64,000 nucleotides of DNA from Apiospora phragmitis (Eukaryota > Ascomycota > Sordariomycetes > Amphisphaeriales > Apiosporaceae). Of this stretch, positions 1 to 12,243 are shown one piece after another. Within the stretch, counting starts at the first letter, position 1; each line of letters begins with the position of its first letter. Below the pieces are notes generated by a model, which saw only the letters and a program-made list of their open reading frames with translations, was not told the DNA's origin and did not search any database. The translations under genes were made by a program, and so were the position numbers. The stretch spans positions 1,550,001-1,614,000 of the forward strand of contig JAQQWL010000004.1 of the NCBI GenBank assembly GCA_038363925.1. Reading direction: 5' to 3'.

Positions 1-1118
1 GCCGCGACCAGAAGGCGAATCTCATACCACCCCGTACTGTGTCATCCTTTTGCATGTGCATTTGCATTCGTTCACCATCCAGCTTCTCTTCGATCCAGAA
101 GTCATTGTCAGTTTCGGTGCGGTGGCTACGGGTAAGGACATCGACCATTTTCTGAAATGTGCCAGAAAACTGAAACTGGGCCAATTGTGGCTGGAATATC
201 TGGAAGAGCTCGATTTGGCTCTGACGGCCGTCAAGGTTTACATCGGGACTGTGGAGCTGCCAGCATACGCGGCGAAGGTTGGACGACACGTTGAAGAGAG
301 CATCGCCGTCGGCATGCCATATGTTGAGGAAGGTTCGCTCCGTAGCACCGACTTTCATCTGTTTCAGGATGATGCGAATGAGCCACATGAGCTCGTCGGC
401 ATTCATCCTATGGTAGAAAGACTCGAGGATAGGCATTTGTTCCTTTTCACCTGAGGCGGCTGAAAGCTTGTCGAGCATCTCATTGACGTCGGCTATCGTC
501 ATGTTCCCCGGCTCCATCCGTATTGGTCTCCTGGAGATCACTTCATGGCATCTTCCACTGAAATCGCCAGTCATGGAGCTGACCCTCTGACCAGGGTCCT
601 TCCAACGCAGTAGGGCCTTCCCGTCCTCCGAGTTCCTGTCAATCTTCAGGATTTTGACAAGGAGTTTACCGATAGCATTCTCCTTGAGACCATAGACAGT
701 TCGATCTCGGTCCTGGCTCGGGATGATGAGGCGCATTGCAGGATATATATCATTGCCTACTTCTGTGCGCCATCTCGAGAAGAACTGCTCGATGATGGAG
801 CGTCTCTGTTCATGAGGTGACGTCTTATTGGGGCCATGAGGACCAAGCTTGGCGCGATGCACGTTGGGTCCTGTTGGCTTCTTCTTGTTTTCATTCAGAG
901 GATCAAACAAGCTCTGATATAGTTCGGAGAACAGCCAAGTCCTCGAATGATTCTTGGGCCTATACGGATACCTGGTGGTGATGGTCAGCGCCGAGTTGTT
1001 TCGTAATATTGACTTAGACTACTTGCTCCTCGTCCAGTTCTTTGAGTGTGGTGCCGGCCACCTCGTATTGGCGTCTTTCTTCGTCCTCCGCCTCGGGGCT
1101 ACGGGGCTTTTTACTCAT
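1..1118 (-). CDS. LIG4: DNA ligase IV (NHEJ ligase), 5' part, runs off window start
   Basis: This is the ATP-dependent ligase that seals double-strand breaks in non-homologous end joining, in the nucleus with XRCC4/Lif1. About 350 residues are visible of a family near 1000. They cover the N-terminal DNA-binding domain and the start of the nucleotidyltransferase domain, including motif I EEKLDGERMQMH, whose lysine codon (the AMP-accepting residue) lies at 83-85. The start is the ATG at 1116-1118, giving MSKKPRSPEAEDEE. Exon 1 is 1027-1118 and exon 2 runs from 971 to the edge. Only a GC-AG intron (972-1026, donor GCAAGT) joins them into the family motif YPYRPKNHSRTWLFSELYQ. The visible exon 2 is open throughout. 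The identification is secure; the intron choice rests on frame and family similarity. Confidence 0.92.
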
Positions 1119-1948
1119 GATTATGACGATTGGACGACAAGACTAAATGCTGCAGAGTTGGAGAGGGATGTCACAGAAGCTCTGCCTGCGAGTTGAGCGT
1201 TACTGTGGGCTGTGGATTGAGTGTCCCTTCAATGAGATGTTTGATGTTGCAGTAACCCGATAGGCAATGTTCCTTCTTGAAAGACACCCCTAGATGAATA
1301 AGGGCGTTCAAACATCCAATCAGAGAAGTTTGGAAGACGGGTAAGAAATTAATCCCATCGGGTCTTCCTTTGATGCGTGTTGATTGACATGGGGTCACGA
1401 AGCAGGCAGCAGCTGCGTGAGAGCCTGCCTGGAATTGGAATGCTAGGTTACATCTTCTAAAGTTCCAAGTGCGGCCAAGATGGCACGCGCTCACGCAACA
1501 TTGAACAGTGTATTTATTGGCTGCATGATGAGCCTGTCAGTCCCTCGCCCAGCAAGCATTGGATCAGCTCTTTACGGGGGTACAAGCCAGTTGTCTGCAT
1601 AAAAGATGCACGTATTTCGATTTACCAATCAGGGCCCAACTCTCCAAATTTACAATTGATTGCTGTGTCGCAGACAAGGGCATTGAAAGGAGGAAGCTGT
1701 GAAGATACGCTGTTACCCAACTGTAACTGCATTTGAGCACAGACCATCTGAGCTGCCCAATCCACCCACCTAATTGGCCCCCCTCTGCGTGTACCACTAG
1801 ATTATCAGTTTACGCGCTCCACGAAACGCGATTTGCGCTGAGTGCCACCTAAAATCGGTTCGATGACCCGGGCGCAGACCCAGACTCAAAACATTGAGTG
1901 GTCGACCGATCACCACAACACCCTCTCTACGACAAGGGAAACAGCTGC
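1119..1948. other. Divergent intergenic region LIG4/PIF1
   Basis: This 830-bp gap lies between two divergently transcribed DNA-metabolism genes and presumably carries both promoters. Short open frames exist on both strands, but none shows a family motif or plausible gene structure. I see no RNA gene or repeat. Confidence 0.6.
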
Positions 1949-4601
1949 ATGCTATCGACCGTCCTCCGTAGTCTCCTGCCTTCAAGACCCTTACTCGCGT
2001 GCCGGAACCCGGTGGTGTCTGTCGCTTCACAGCAACGAGCGCTTGGTTGTGCCTTCTCGAGGCATGCATGCAGATGCACTACATCTTCTAGACCACTAGA
2101 AGCCAACACCATGTTCAAGCGGGCGCACGACAAGTTCCAGGCCTCAGCGCCGCCCGTGTCGCAAGCCCGATCTGGCAAACCGGATCTCTCCAAGCAGATG
2201 TACCACTCGAGCAGCCCGCGCGATGGCAACATCGTCGACTTGGTCAGCAGTAGCCAAAGCCGTGGTACGTCAGGTGCGAGTGTAGGGTCTTCGAAGGCAC
2301 CTGGTCAAAATCAACTACAACCGAGGTCGAGTAGTTCCCTGTCTAGATCCAACACTGGGTCATCTGTGACCAGTTATACCAAGCCTTCCGACGGCTTCGC
2401 CACTCTCTATAGCAAAGCCGACTCGTTCAAGGAAGAGCCCACCACCCAGCAAACAGGCTCGTTTGGTGGTGTCGCTATTGACTCTGTCTATATAGCCGAG
2501 GACGACTTCAGCGACGATGACGACCTGGAGTTAGACTATGCTTGCCCATCCGCCCTCCCGAGTCTGCCGCCACCTCCCAAGCCCACCAAGCAAATACCCG
2601 AGTCCCCAGTATCTGCCCCGTCTACAAGCCAGGTACCGATACCGGTGGACCTCTTCTCCAGAGGCCCATCGCTTCCCTCCTCAAGCAACAAATCATCTCC
2701 CGCCGAAACGCCAGTCTCCTGACGGTCTCGTTCCCGAACAGCCCATTAAAAAGAAACGGCAGCTACCAAAGCACTGGGGTGCGACCAAGGAAGAATCGAT
2801 TGACCTTGATGCAGCTGCGGAGAAAGGTACCGCATTGGTGGCCACCCCAGCACCAAAGCCCAAAGACAAGCCCATATTATGGGACACGACCCAAAGTGCA
2901 ATCAAGGACAAAAGGGCGCAATTTAGAAACAAGACCAAGAAATCGGAGACCGAAGGCTCCGTCGCGCTGGATGATGTCCGGCCTGCCCTTGATTCCCACA
3001 CGACCAAGAAGAATGCCGCGATCTCGCTCAGTTCGGAGCAACGTCAGGTCCTTGACTTGGTCATTGGACATAATCAAAGCGTCTTCTTCACTGGTCCTGC
3101 CGGAACAGGAAAGTCTGTTCTAATGCGAGCCATCATCGAAGAGCTCAAGAAAAAGTGGGTGCGTGATCCGGAGCGAGTGAGTGTCACGGCGTCCACGGGA
3201 CTGGCGGCGTGTAATATCGGAGGACAGACCCTGCACAGTTTTGCTGGAATCGGTCTGGGCAAAGAGGACGTGCCTACGCTGGTCAAGAAGATCCGCCGCA
3301 ACCAGAAGGCCAAGAATCGTTGGCTGCGTACCAAGACCCTCGTCATTGATGAAGTTTCCATGGTAGACGGTGATCTTTTCGACAAGCTGGCTCAGATTGC
3401 CCGGACTATACGAAACAATGGACGACCTTGGGGAGGCATACAACTCGTTATAACAGGCGATTTCTTTCAATTACCCCCAGTGCCAGACAAACAGAAACGA
3501 GATGTCAGGTTTGCATTTGAAGCAGCGACCTGGACCACGTCCATCGACCATACTATTGGTCTAACGCAGGTTTTCCGTCAACGGGATCCAGGTAATATGC
3601 CCTTACAAAACTTATACAGATGACAGAGGCTAACATCCAAATAGAATTCGCCAATATGCTCAACGAGATGCGGTTGGGTAGAATCAGCGAACAAACGGTG
3701 CAGACTTTCAAACAGCTTGCCAGGCCCCTGACTTTCGACGACGGCCTGGATGTGACGGAACTATTCCCTACGCGACAGGAGGTCGATAGATCAAACGAAC
3801 AGCGGCTACGCAATCTACCAGGTGCAACCCAAAGATTCGACTCGACAGACACAGGTCATCCCGATATCCGAGACAGACTACTCGAAAATATGATGGCGCC
3901 AAAGGCCATTGAGTTGAGAAAAAGGAGCTCAGGTTATGCTGATCAAGAATCTTGATGATACACTGGTTAACGGCTCACTGGGCAAGGTGAAGGGCTTCAT
4001 GTGTGAAGCTGCATTCGAAATTTGGAGTGGAGACGGAGCTGGATCTGGGGACGAGGAAGATTCGGAAGCTCGCTCCAAGAAGAAGATCAAGGCTTTCAGT
4101 CGAGATCCTGAGTCGACCAAGGATCTGAAGGAGTACCCGGTTGTCCAGTTCAAATGTGTTGATGGTACTCACCGGACCCTATTGATGCTCCCCGAAGACT
4201 GGAAGGTGGAGCTTCCCAACGGCGAAATCCAAGCCCAACGGAAGCAGGTACCCCTGATTCTTGCCTGGGCTCTCCCGATCCATAAGGCGCAGGGCCAAAC
4301 ATTGGAGAGAGTCAAGGTCGATCTGGGCAAGGTCTTTGAGAAGGGACAAGCGTATGTGGCGCTCAGTCGTGCCACAAGTAAGCACGGCCTGCAGGTACTA
4401 CGGTTCGACAAGAACAGGGTCATGGCGCATCCACGCGTGATCCAGTTCTATAACAAACTGTACAGCGTGGAATCGGCCATCAAGAAGAAACCAACACCGT
4501 CACTGGCGGATTTCACTTCCCGGGGCCGTTTGGAGTCCAAAAGCAGGGGGATCATTAATATAGACGACGACGAAGAAGCCATGGCGGCGGCATACGGTTA
4601 A
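1949..4601 (+). CDS. PIF1: PIF1-family 5'-3' DNA helicase (one frameshift)
   Basis: PIF1 is a superfamily 1B helicase that maintains telomeres, G-quadruplex regions and mitochondrial DNA. Visible motifs are Walker A GPAGTGKSVLM, Walker B VIDEVSMVDGDLF, motif III GDFFQLPPVP and a C-terminal QGQTLERVKVDLG...YVALSRAT segment. Exons are 1949-2632, 2715-3591 and 3645-4601. The ATG at 1949 opens a basic leader without acidic residues (MLSTVLRSLLPSRPLLACRN) that looks like a mitochondrial presequence. A second in-frame ATG at 2111 (MFKRAHDKFQ) would give a form without it, as in yeast PIF1. Within exon 3 the conserved stretch around MLIKNLDDTLVNGSLGK needs a one-base frame change at the A5 run 3919-3923. 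No intron fits there, so this is probably a sequencing insertion. The first intron's donor (GTACCG) is weak. Confidence 0.92.
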
Positions 4602-5340
4602 GGTAAGAGCGCATTGCAGGTCCAGTGCAAAACACGACTACAGTGGCCAGAATATACCCAGCATAGGGACGGAGTTTTTGAGACGGAGCGAAACTGCCCG
4701 GGTTGACGAATACACTGAGGTTAGCGACGAGATATCTGGGGTGCAAGTCGATACGACGTTGCCTGATAGTGGGTTGTTAGTAATCATCATATGCTCCGGC
4801 TGCGACAGCCGCGGGCAGTAATGGAACTGATGTAGATGTAACGAATATATTCTCCAAGTATACCACTCAACTGAACAGACTACCTAGGTACTTCAAGTAG
4901 CCTGTCAGCTCTATCATGTGGCCGATTACTGAGACTGAAGCTAAAACCATTTGCTGATTAATTGGTAGTGGTTAGTGGTCTGGAGTGCAGAGGGGAGAGA
5001 AGCTAGGCAGCGACCGGGGTTCTTTACTTACATTTTATCGATAAGCAGCACAGCAAGTGGCAGACGCTAAAGTTGCCAAGTCCCCCCTCCATTGCCTGGA
5101 GAACCTTGAAACCCACGTTCAAAAGGTTTGATAAGCTCCAAAGATAAATTAAAAGTGACTACTCGTACCTTACTGAACCTCCAGTACCACCCTCGCTGGC
5201 CTGCAATCCCTCCAGTCTTGGTCAAGTCGATCAACCACCATCCCATCCCACCCTCGAGTCCATCAGTCAATCTGTAAATTCGGCACATGCACATCTCTTG
5301 ACCATTCTCCCTCTCCCTCTTCTTCCCCAAACCGCCCACC
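4602..5340. other. Intergenic region PIF1/EDC3
   Basis: The gap is about 740 bp between genes in the same orientation. It holds the PIF1 3' region and, near 5200-5340, a pyrimidine-rich stretch just before the EDC3 ATG, as is usual for fungal promoters. No gene or repeat is seen. Confidence 0.6.
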
Positions 5341-7735
5341 ATGGCCGAGCAGTTTTTGGGAATGCGTATGACGGTGATCCTGAACAACCCCAAGGATTTG
5401 ACATTGGTGGGCACTATCTATTCCATCGTTCCCAACCAACTGCTGGCCCTCCACCAAGGTACGCACAGTTAATTTCCATTCCGGTGACATCCCTTTCTTT
5501 GCATGAGGGCCGCTGACACATCCTTGCGCAGTCCATGTCTTGACCACCGGCCAGCATTACCCGACCTTGGAGCTGAACCCAGCTTTAATCAAGGACATCA
5601 GAGAGGCGCCACAGCAGTCGTACAACGAACAGCCACCGCCAAATACGGCTCCTCCTGTTGCTGCTGCAGCCCCGGCACCCCCAAAGTCCTCCAACGCGAG
5701 TTTCCAAGACCCGGCCATCATCAACATCGGCAGAAGACCGACTTCGATCCGTCATGACGAAAATCGCAACCCCCAACCCCCTAATACCAGCGAAAAGCGC
5801 GATCCCCGCCCATCGTCTCGCCTCGCCCAGCACGATCTTCTGGTTCCAGTCCAGCCAAGCGACATGATACCGCAGTCCTGGAGACAACACCTCTGGCAAG
5901 AGAACTAAACAGGCTGACGATCGTTGCCAACGCCAGCAATGCTGCCCTGGGGAAGTCACCTGCCGTGGGAGACGACCTGGATCAGAACGATACGACCGAG
6001 GACGAAGCGCTCAATGCCACGCCCACCGCCCCTCAGGTTGTAGATGGGCTATCAACTGCCAAAAGCAAGAAATCTCGGCAACGACAACGTAGGGGTGGTC
6101 GTAACGGGAACCGCAAGAATGACGGGGATGCCACACCCACCTCAAGCGCGAAGCCTACTGAGCAAGGCCCCGGATGGCGTCAGACTCCCATACTGCAATC
6201 CACCAAGTCTTTCCAGCCTTTCGCGTCTCTTAAGAAGAGCCAGAAGGGCCGTCAACCGCCAAACGCCGACAATGGTTGGGCCTCAGAGGATGTGACTGAC
6301 GTTCAGGAGGCCGGGGACTTCGATTTCGAGGGGAAGCTTGGCCAAGTTCGATAAGCGGACCATATTCGATGAAATGCGCCAACAGGATAAAGTCGCTGAC
6401 GATGAGCGTCTCGTGTCCCACAACCGGTTACCGCGACCCAAGCCAGGAACTGCCGGTGGCAAGAACCTACACTATACGGAGAACGTCCTGGATGTGCCGT
6501 CGCCCACGCCGAAGCTCAAGGAGACACCCGACGACTTCTGGAAAAGTGAGGCTGATGATGCAACCGTTAACGGTGGTGAAAAGCAAATGAGTGGGCGGGA
6601 AGGAAGCGGCCGCAATTCTCGTATGCGGGGCGACTCACGAATGTCCAACTCAAGGCGATCCCAGTCACGTAAGGCGAGTGCCAGTGCAATACAAGGCATA
6701 GGAGGACCAAGTCGGGGCAACTCCAATGTAAGACATCCCGCCGACAACCTTGCACACCAGGTGCATTTCCGCACGCCTTCCGGGATGCGCAGGAGTACTA
6801 ACACTGAAAAGCAACCAATCCCGACGATAAGTGGAGAGGGATTCTACGCCGTGCCTTTGAATCGACGCATAGAGACGGTAACACATCTCCAGATGTTGAA
6901 CCTGGAAAACATTGCCCATAACGAGATCGGGTTGAGTGAGGACCTGATGGCCGAGAATGCAGGCCGTAGCGTTGCCGAGGTGGCCTTAACTGCGCTTGGT
7001 GATCCTGCCATCAAACTTCGCAACGCCACGGCCTCGCCTCCTAATACGCCCACCATTGTTGTCTTGGCTGGCAACAACAAGTCCGGTAGCCGAGCTATCT
7101 CCGCCGCTCGGCATCTACGAAACCGCGGGATCAACGTACTGGTCTGTGTGGTGGGGATTGAGCGTGAAAAGGAACTTATCGAAGAATTTCGACGTCAGAT
7201 TCGGCTCTTCCGCAACTTTGGCGGCGCTGTATGCTCCAAGGCGCAGCTCTTTGAGAATCTTAGCAAGAACGCTACAAGCTTGGTGGCCTCATCACAGGTG
7301 TCTGTTACGCTCATCATCGATGCTCTACTTGGTCTTTCGATCACGTTCGAAGAGCTGCGTCCGAGCGATCAAGCTACGACATACGAGCTGATGGAGTGGG
7401 CGAACCGCAACGAGGCTTTCGTCCTCGCTATCGACATCCCCAGCGGCGTAGACCCGACGAAGGGCACTGTCAACGTCATCGACGGCGCCAAGCTGTACGT
7501 GCATCCCCGCTACGTAGTCGCTCTGGGTGCTCCCAAGCAAGGACTCCTGAAGGCCGTGGAGATCGGGCAGGATGACGGCGACTTGATGGTGGAGGAGTGG
7601 AAGTTCTACCTCGCGGATATCGGACTCGGTGCCAGCATATGGCGAAAAGCTGCGACTAGATTGCGCCGCGGCATCGACTTTGACGACAAATGGGTTCTTG
7701 AGATGAAGTACCGGGCTTTGGAAGAACTGAGTTGA
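5341..7735 (+). CDS. EDC3: EDC3 enhancer of mRNA decapping (two frameshifts)
   Basis: EDC3 is a P-body scaffold that stimulates Dcp1/Dcp2 decapping. Exon 1 (5341-5458) and the start of exon 2 (from 5532, after a 73-nt intron) encode the N-terminal LSm domain (MAEQFLGMRMTVILNNP...). A basic low-complexity linker follows, then the FDF motif (DFDFEG...LAKFDKRTIFDEM) near 6310-6370. The C-terminal YjeF-N Rossmann domain (AENAGRSVAEVAL, VVLAGNNKSGSRAISAARHL, DIPSGVDPTKG) ends at 7735. The frame must change twice. One change lies between about 5785 and 5905, where the downstream frame resumes as ETTPLARELNRLTIVANASN. The other is at 6328-6337, just before LAKFDKR. Neither site offers a convincing intron, so both look like one-base indels. 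Domain order and length are normal otherwise. Confidence 0.9.
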
Positions 7736-9223
7736 AGGCAGATGCCCCGTACGTACAAGGCCTTGGACTGCCCGGGATGGTGGTTTGCCGACACTACGTC
7801 ACGTCGGACCAATTTGGCTGCGATTTACGGATGAAGAAGATAAGACTGGGAGTTGATGATTTTTGGTGGCATTGCATTATTCTTCATACCCACTGTGCTT
7901 GAGCATTTCCAGGAGTTTTACGACTAAGGTAACATAAAATAGGGAGGCGTTTCGGCGCTTTGTCATTAGGGCGACGGTTGGTTAATAAGGGCAACTAGAC
8001 AGAGTATACCAAGTTTTACGAGTGAATGGTTACAGCGTCTCTTTTCTAGCAAGACGAGAAGGGATTACACGTTATTTATTGTGTATCAATACAGTTCCAA
8101 CGACTGCCAGGGCAGGACGTGATTCCGACCTGCTGTACATCTATCTGTCCACGAATCACAGCCCGACGAATTAGTGCATTGCGTCCGTATGCCCGATCTT
8201 TGGAGAATAGGAGTGCCACGCTTAGGGCATCAGACCCAACACCCCGAAGAAGTGGTCGCGTGGGTCCGTGGCACGGCGCGGCGCCACTGTGTCGAGCTGG
8301 TGGCCTCGACGATGCTAATGAAAGTAGCGTCGTCGTAGTCGCAATTCCCCTTCTTCGTCCTCTTTACCAATTATAACAGTAATGCCAGCCGCGACCTGGT
8401 TGCGTGGGATAATAAGACGGTATAAGAACGCTAATCCATGTTGGCCAGTTCCTCCGCGGATCTCAGGACAAAGCCGGGGTTTGCTCCGGTCCCACCCGGA
8501 CACTTTCGCCACTTCAAGACGAACACGCCCGAGAGAGTCCGACTTCATGTATCGGAATAAGTGGCGACTCTCAACAGTGTTTCTGGCTATATCCTAGTAG
8601 CTGATACTAACGGCCTCCAATAATAGAATCCGATACCAGCCACCTCTGCGGTTCATGACTTACTCCAGTCAAACCTACAATAGTTGAGTCTTGAAACAAT
8701 AAGGACGAGCTCTGGAACAGCTGGATGGCTACCTGTAACCCCTGGCTCCCATCTTCCCTATATGATTCAGATTGGTACCAACCAGTTTGGTTAGTAACGT
8801 TTAGGTAGATCTTTGTTCTGGTCGCGCATGCCATCCTTACAGGGTTAAATACGGCAGGTTAATGGTATGGGTGTGTGTCAATGCGCTGCTGGCCCAGGCC
8901 TTCATGGGCTAATCGAGACGGAGCGACAAGGCCTATGAGACAATCAGGGAGACAACTCCAGCCGGCCTGATTGGACTCCCGGCATTTTGTAGATCAGCGC
9001 GCCAGAGACTATCGATACATAGGCCGTTCAGAAGAAATGTATAAAGTGCCACCTGCCGCTTCGCATTGACAGCAGCCTGGAGCTCAGTAACCAGTGTCAT
9101 CTTCACTGCCAAAGAAAAGAATCATCACTTGGATCATCTGAGTACACGCCGGAAGAACTCCTGGTCTCCCTTCAGATATACTTTCTCTGATTCGCACTCA
9201 GCCCAAACCCCAAATCCATCGCC
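7736..9223. other. 1.5-kb gene-poor intergenic region
   Basis: I see no supported gene. Open frames of 60-85 codons occur but lack family motifs and splice structure. The last ~150 bp are the probable promoter and leader of the small secreted protein at 9224. Confidence 0.5.
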
Positions 9224-9566
9224 ATGCGTTTCCAATCGCTCTTCATGCTCCTCCCCATGATGGGCAGCAGCACCCCTCACCAGCGCCTCGCCCACCGGCG
9301 CCACCGGGGTCTCGTCCGCCCCGGCCCTGCTGCTGTTGGCGTCCCGCCAGTCCGGCACGTGTAAATGCCCCGAGCCCGACGGCAAGTTCCCCAACCCCTG
9401 CCGCTGCACCCAGTACATGCGTTGCACCAACAACATCCCGATCATCGGCGACTGCAACGTCGGGCAGAAGTACGACTCCGAGCTGGGCCTGTGCGCCCCG
9501 GAGCGCATTGCAAAGTGCGCGCCTACGCAGGACTGCTGCTCCTCTTCTTCTTCGTTGTCTTCTTGA
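9224..9566 (+). CDS. Small secreted CBM14-like chitin-binding protein (effector-like)
   Basis: The ATG at 9224 opens a hydrophobic leader (MRFQSLFMLLPMM), followed after a one-base frame change near 9257-9262 by an Ala/Ser/Thr-rich stretch. From about 9353 comes a cysteine-rich domain: CKCPEPDGKFPNPCRC, YMRC, GDCNVGQKYDSELGLC, AKC, CC. The spacing, including DGxFPNPxxCxxYxxC and a later C..G..YD..LGLC, matches chitin-binding type 2 domains (peritrophin-A/CBM14). This is the fold of the fungal effector Avr4. The mature protein would be about 80 residues, ending in a Ser-rich tail. A role in shielding or binding chitin is inferred. The leader-domain connection depends on the frame correction; without it the reading frame from 9224 stops early. 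Confidence 0.55.
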
Positions 9567-10546
9567 AAGTTTGGCTGAGCTGGGGTTCTGTGTCGTGCTG
9601 CTGGTTGGTACATGGGCCGTTCAGGGTAGGGAGCTTAGAGAGCGAGGTTAGATGGATATGTTCAAATATTTGGGCCTAAATGCTGTCTACAATACCCTGC
9701 TATAATTCAAGATTCCTATGGCATTGTCTTCAAGTGAGCTTTATGGCGGCATTCTTGAACTTTCAGTCGTCCCCTACGCTATGTCTGAGATCACAGCTGC
9801 GGCTAGTTCATGGAACTGAACCCCTTTTTACCAACCTCGTTGAGTAGATATTGCTAGATAGGTTATTCTGATTTTGACACCTAACTTATTGGTGATGTTA
9901 ACCTAATCTAATATATATACATCATATTCCAACACGGGAATATTAACTATAGTTTTAAAGTGGAGTAAAGATACAGATGTTACTTTTAGCCAGTGGCATA
10001 TTCGTTATCCCTAAAAACCGGAATGGTTATATTTTTTTTTATATGCTGAGAGTGACAACTGAATAGATGTTGACATCAATAAGAATCACACTATTGGACA
10101 AGAACCGAGTAATTAGCTTATTCTTGTTACCCAGCTAATCACTTACAAGTAACGTGGTCTGATGGTTTACTCATGCTTGTTTTGGGGGTAGCCCAGTGTT
10201 CAACGAAGCAACGAGCATCCTGGTGACATCCTTGGCTTATCTCTGCCACATCTATACCCCTATATCATTTCTCCCGAAAAGCTCCAAATGTAGAACAAGC
10301 TGGTTACCTAGCATCTGCGAATCGTAAGCCTGAAAGGCAGAGAATGGATTAATCTACCGTACAAGTGCTTCATTATATCGCAAGCTGTTTGCCATACTGG
10401 TCCATTTAATAATACGCGAGCTTAATATGACATGATAATTGTGAGCACTTTCAGCCAAACCCGGTCCCTTTAGCCTGTCAAAGCAAACGAGGGCGACTAT
10501 AGCTTCCCCATCGCGACTCCGCCTATCAAGCCATCACTTGAGCAAA
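9567..10546. other. AT-rich intergenic region
   Basis: Between 9670 and 10500 the composition is markedly more AT-rich than neighbouring genes, with tracts such as the run of T near 10030. No open frame with recognisable similarity is present. It marks the left border of the terpenoid cluster and could be an old repeat-derived segment, but I see no transposon motifs. Confidence 0.4.
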
Positions 10547-12243
10547 TCACTTAGCTAGCTGATGCACCTTAACCCGCAGTCCCTTGGAGTCCTCCGGCAT
10601 GACGGGTACGACAGTATCACTGGTGATGACCAAGTCAGCCGCTGACGTCTCAAAAAGCTCCAGCCTGCCGACGTCGTCCTTGCCCCGGACCTCGGCCGTC
10701 CCGTACACCCGGAACAGCGCCGCCAGCGTGAGGTAGAGCTCGGCGTACGCCAGGTTGATGCCGAGGCAGGCCCGGCCGCCCTTGCCGAAGGAGACGAGGT
10801 AGCGGTCGAGGCGGGGGTTCTCAACCCAGCGCTGCGGCCGGAAGGCGTGCGAGTCGGCGAAGACGCGCTCGTCGTGGTGCACCAGGTTGCTGGTCATACT
10901 GAGCGGCGTGCCGGGCGGAATGCGCCACTCGCGCCCGCCGGCCCGGTACACGAGCGTCTCGTCCGGGCAGATGCGGTGCAGCCGGTGCGAGATGGCGTGG
11001 CTGAGACGCACGCCCTCCTGTACGACGCCCGTCAGGAAGGGCAGGCGCTCGAGCGCGGCCAGGCTGAGCGGCTGGGCCGGGTCCGGGATCGCGGCCTCGA
11101 GCTCGGCTTTCAGCTGGGCCAGGAGGTCCGGCGCCGCCAACGTGAAGTACGTCGACACGCCGAGCGCCCAGGCCGTCGTGATGGTGCCCGCGGCCACGAC
11201 GACCTCGCCCTCCTGCCAGAGCCGGTCGCTCGACTTGTCGTAGTCAGACAGCTTGCTGTTGAGGATCTCGTGGAAGATGGTGCGCTGGGCCTTCTCGTAC
11301 GCGTGCGTCTGGTGCGCGCGCTGAATCTCGGCGACCTGGCGCTTGACGTCGGTCTGGAGCTGCGAGTAGGCGCCCATGGCGGGGCTCAGCCGGAGCAGCC
11401 ACGCGTCCGGCAGTTTGCGGAGCATGTCCATCAGCCACGGGAAGTGCTTCAGCACATGGCCGGATTTGCCGCCCTGCAGCATGGCGTCTCGGAAGGACGG
11501 GTCGAAGTCTGGGGCATGGAGACGGTCCTCGCTCCGTCCAAAGGCATAGTACTCGACAATATCTACTTTCGAATTAGTAGGCAAAACTCGACTGCAAGTC
11601 GCAAGAGGGATTCCTTACCGTTAGTTAAGGCAGCATAAGCATCGTCCAGCTTCATCGTGGCCCCGCTCGTCGCAAAATCCTGGAGACGTCCAAGCAGAAC
11701 GGCCATATTCCGGTCAACAAGCGGCTGCAGGGCTCGCACGCTCTGCTTCGAGAAGTACGGCGATAGTGCGGCTCTGCGCACGCGGTGCTCGTCGTGCCCG
11801 AGAGTACCAATCAGGCTCTCATCGACGCCGAAGGACCGGGTGATCCAGTCCCACTTGTCGCGCTTGCGACCGCTGCCGGCATAAATCGTGTCATAGAAGT
11901 CAGGGTCTACAATATGGATTTCATCCGGGTTGATGCGGATGATAGGCCCTTGATTACAGCTGGTCAGTATGAGCTCTTCAGACTCGGGACAGGACCGGCA
12001 CTTACCATATTGCTTGTGCAATCGCCCAATCTTGAAGGTATACTCGGGCTCGGCTACCACGTCGTACCAGAATTCATACCAGTACGTCCATGCCGCAAGT
12101 TTCGGCCCTGGGAAATTGGCAATTGGACTCAGATAGAGACGGTACACGGTGAGGTACAGTACGTAGAAAATGAAGAATGCGATAAGGGATACCAGAGTCA
12201 CAGACCCGCTGAGTGCATCGACGGAAAGGATGGATATCGACAT
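10547..12243 (-). CDS. Cytochrome P450 (trichodiene oxygenase/CYP58-like), terpenoid cluster
   Basis: This is a heme-thiolate monooxygenase expected to hydroxylate the terpene scaffold made by the adjacent synthase. Three exons (12243-12006, 11948-11619, 11565-10547) give about 528 residues, normal for the family. The N-terminus carries one membrane anchor ([20 protein letters not shown]) followed by the [18 protein letters not shown] hinge. Also visible are the K-helix E-x-x-R region ([11 protein letters not shown], with EGVR in place of the common ETLR), the FRPQRW segment and the heme loop [10 protein letters not shown]. Both introns (57 and 53 nt) have GTAAG donors. No frameshift is needed. 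It is transcribed divergently from the terpene synthase across a 704-bp shared promoter. Resemblance to the Tri4/CYP58 group is a pattern judgement. Confidence 0.88.

Noticed and set aside
1898..1948. Upstream start for PIF1 at 1898
   Set aside because: It adds 17 residues before the presequence-like leader and breaks its N-terminal character; 1949 fits better.
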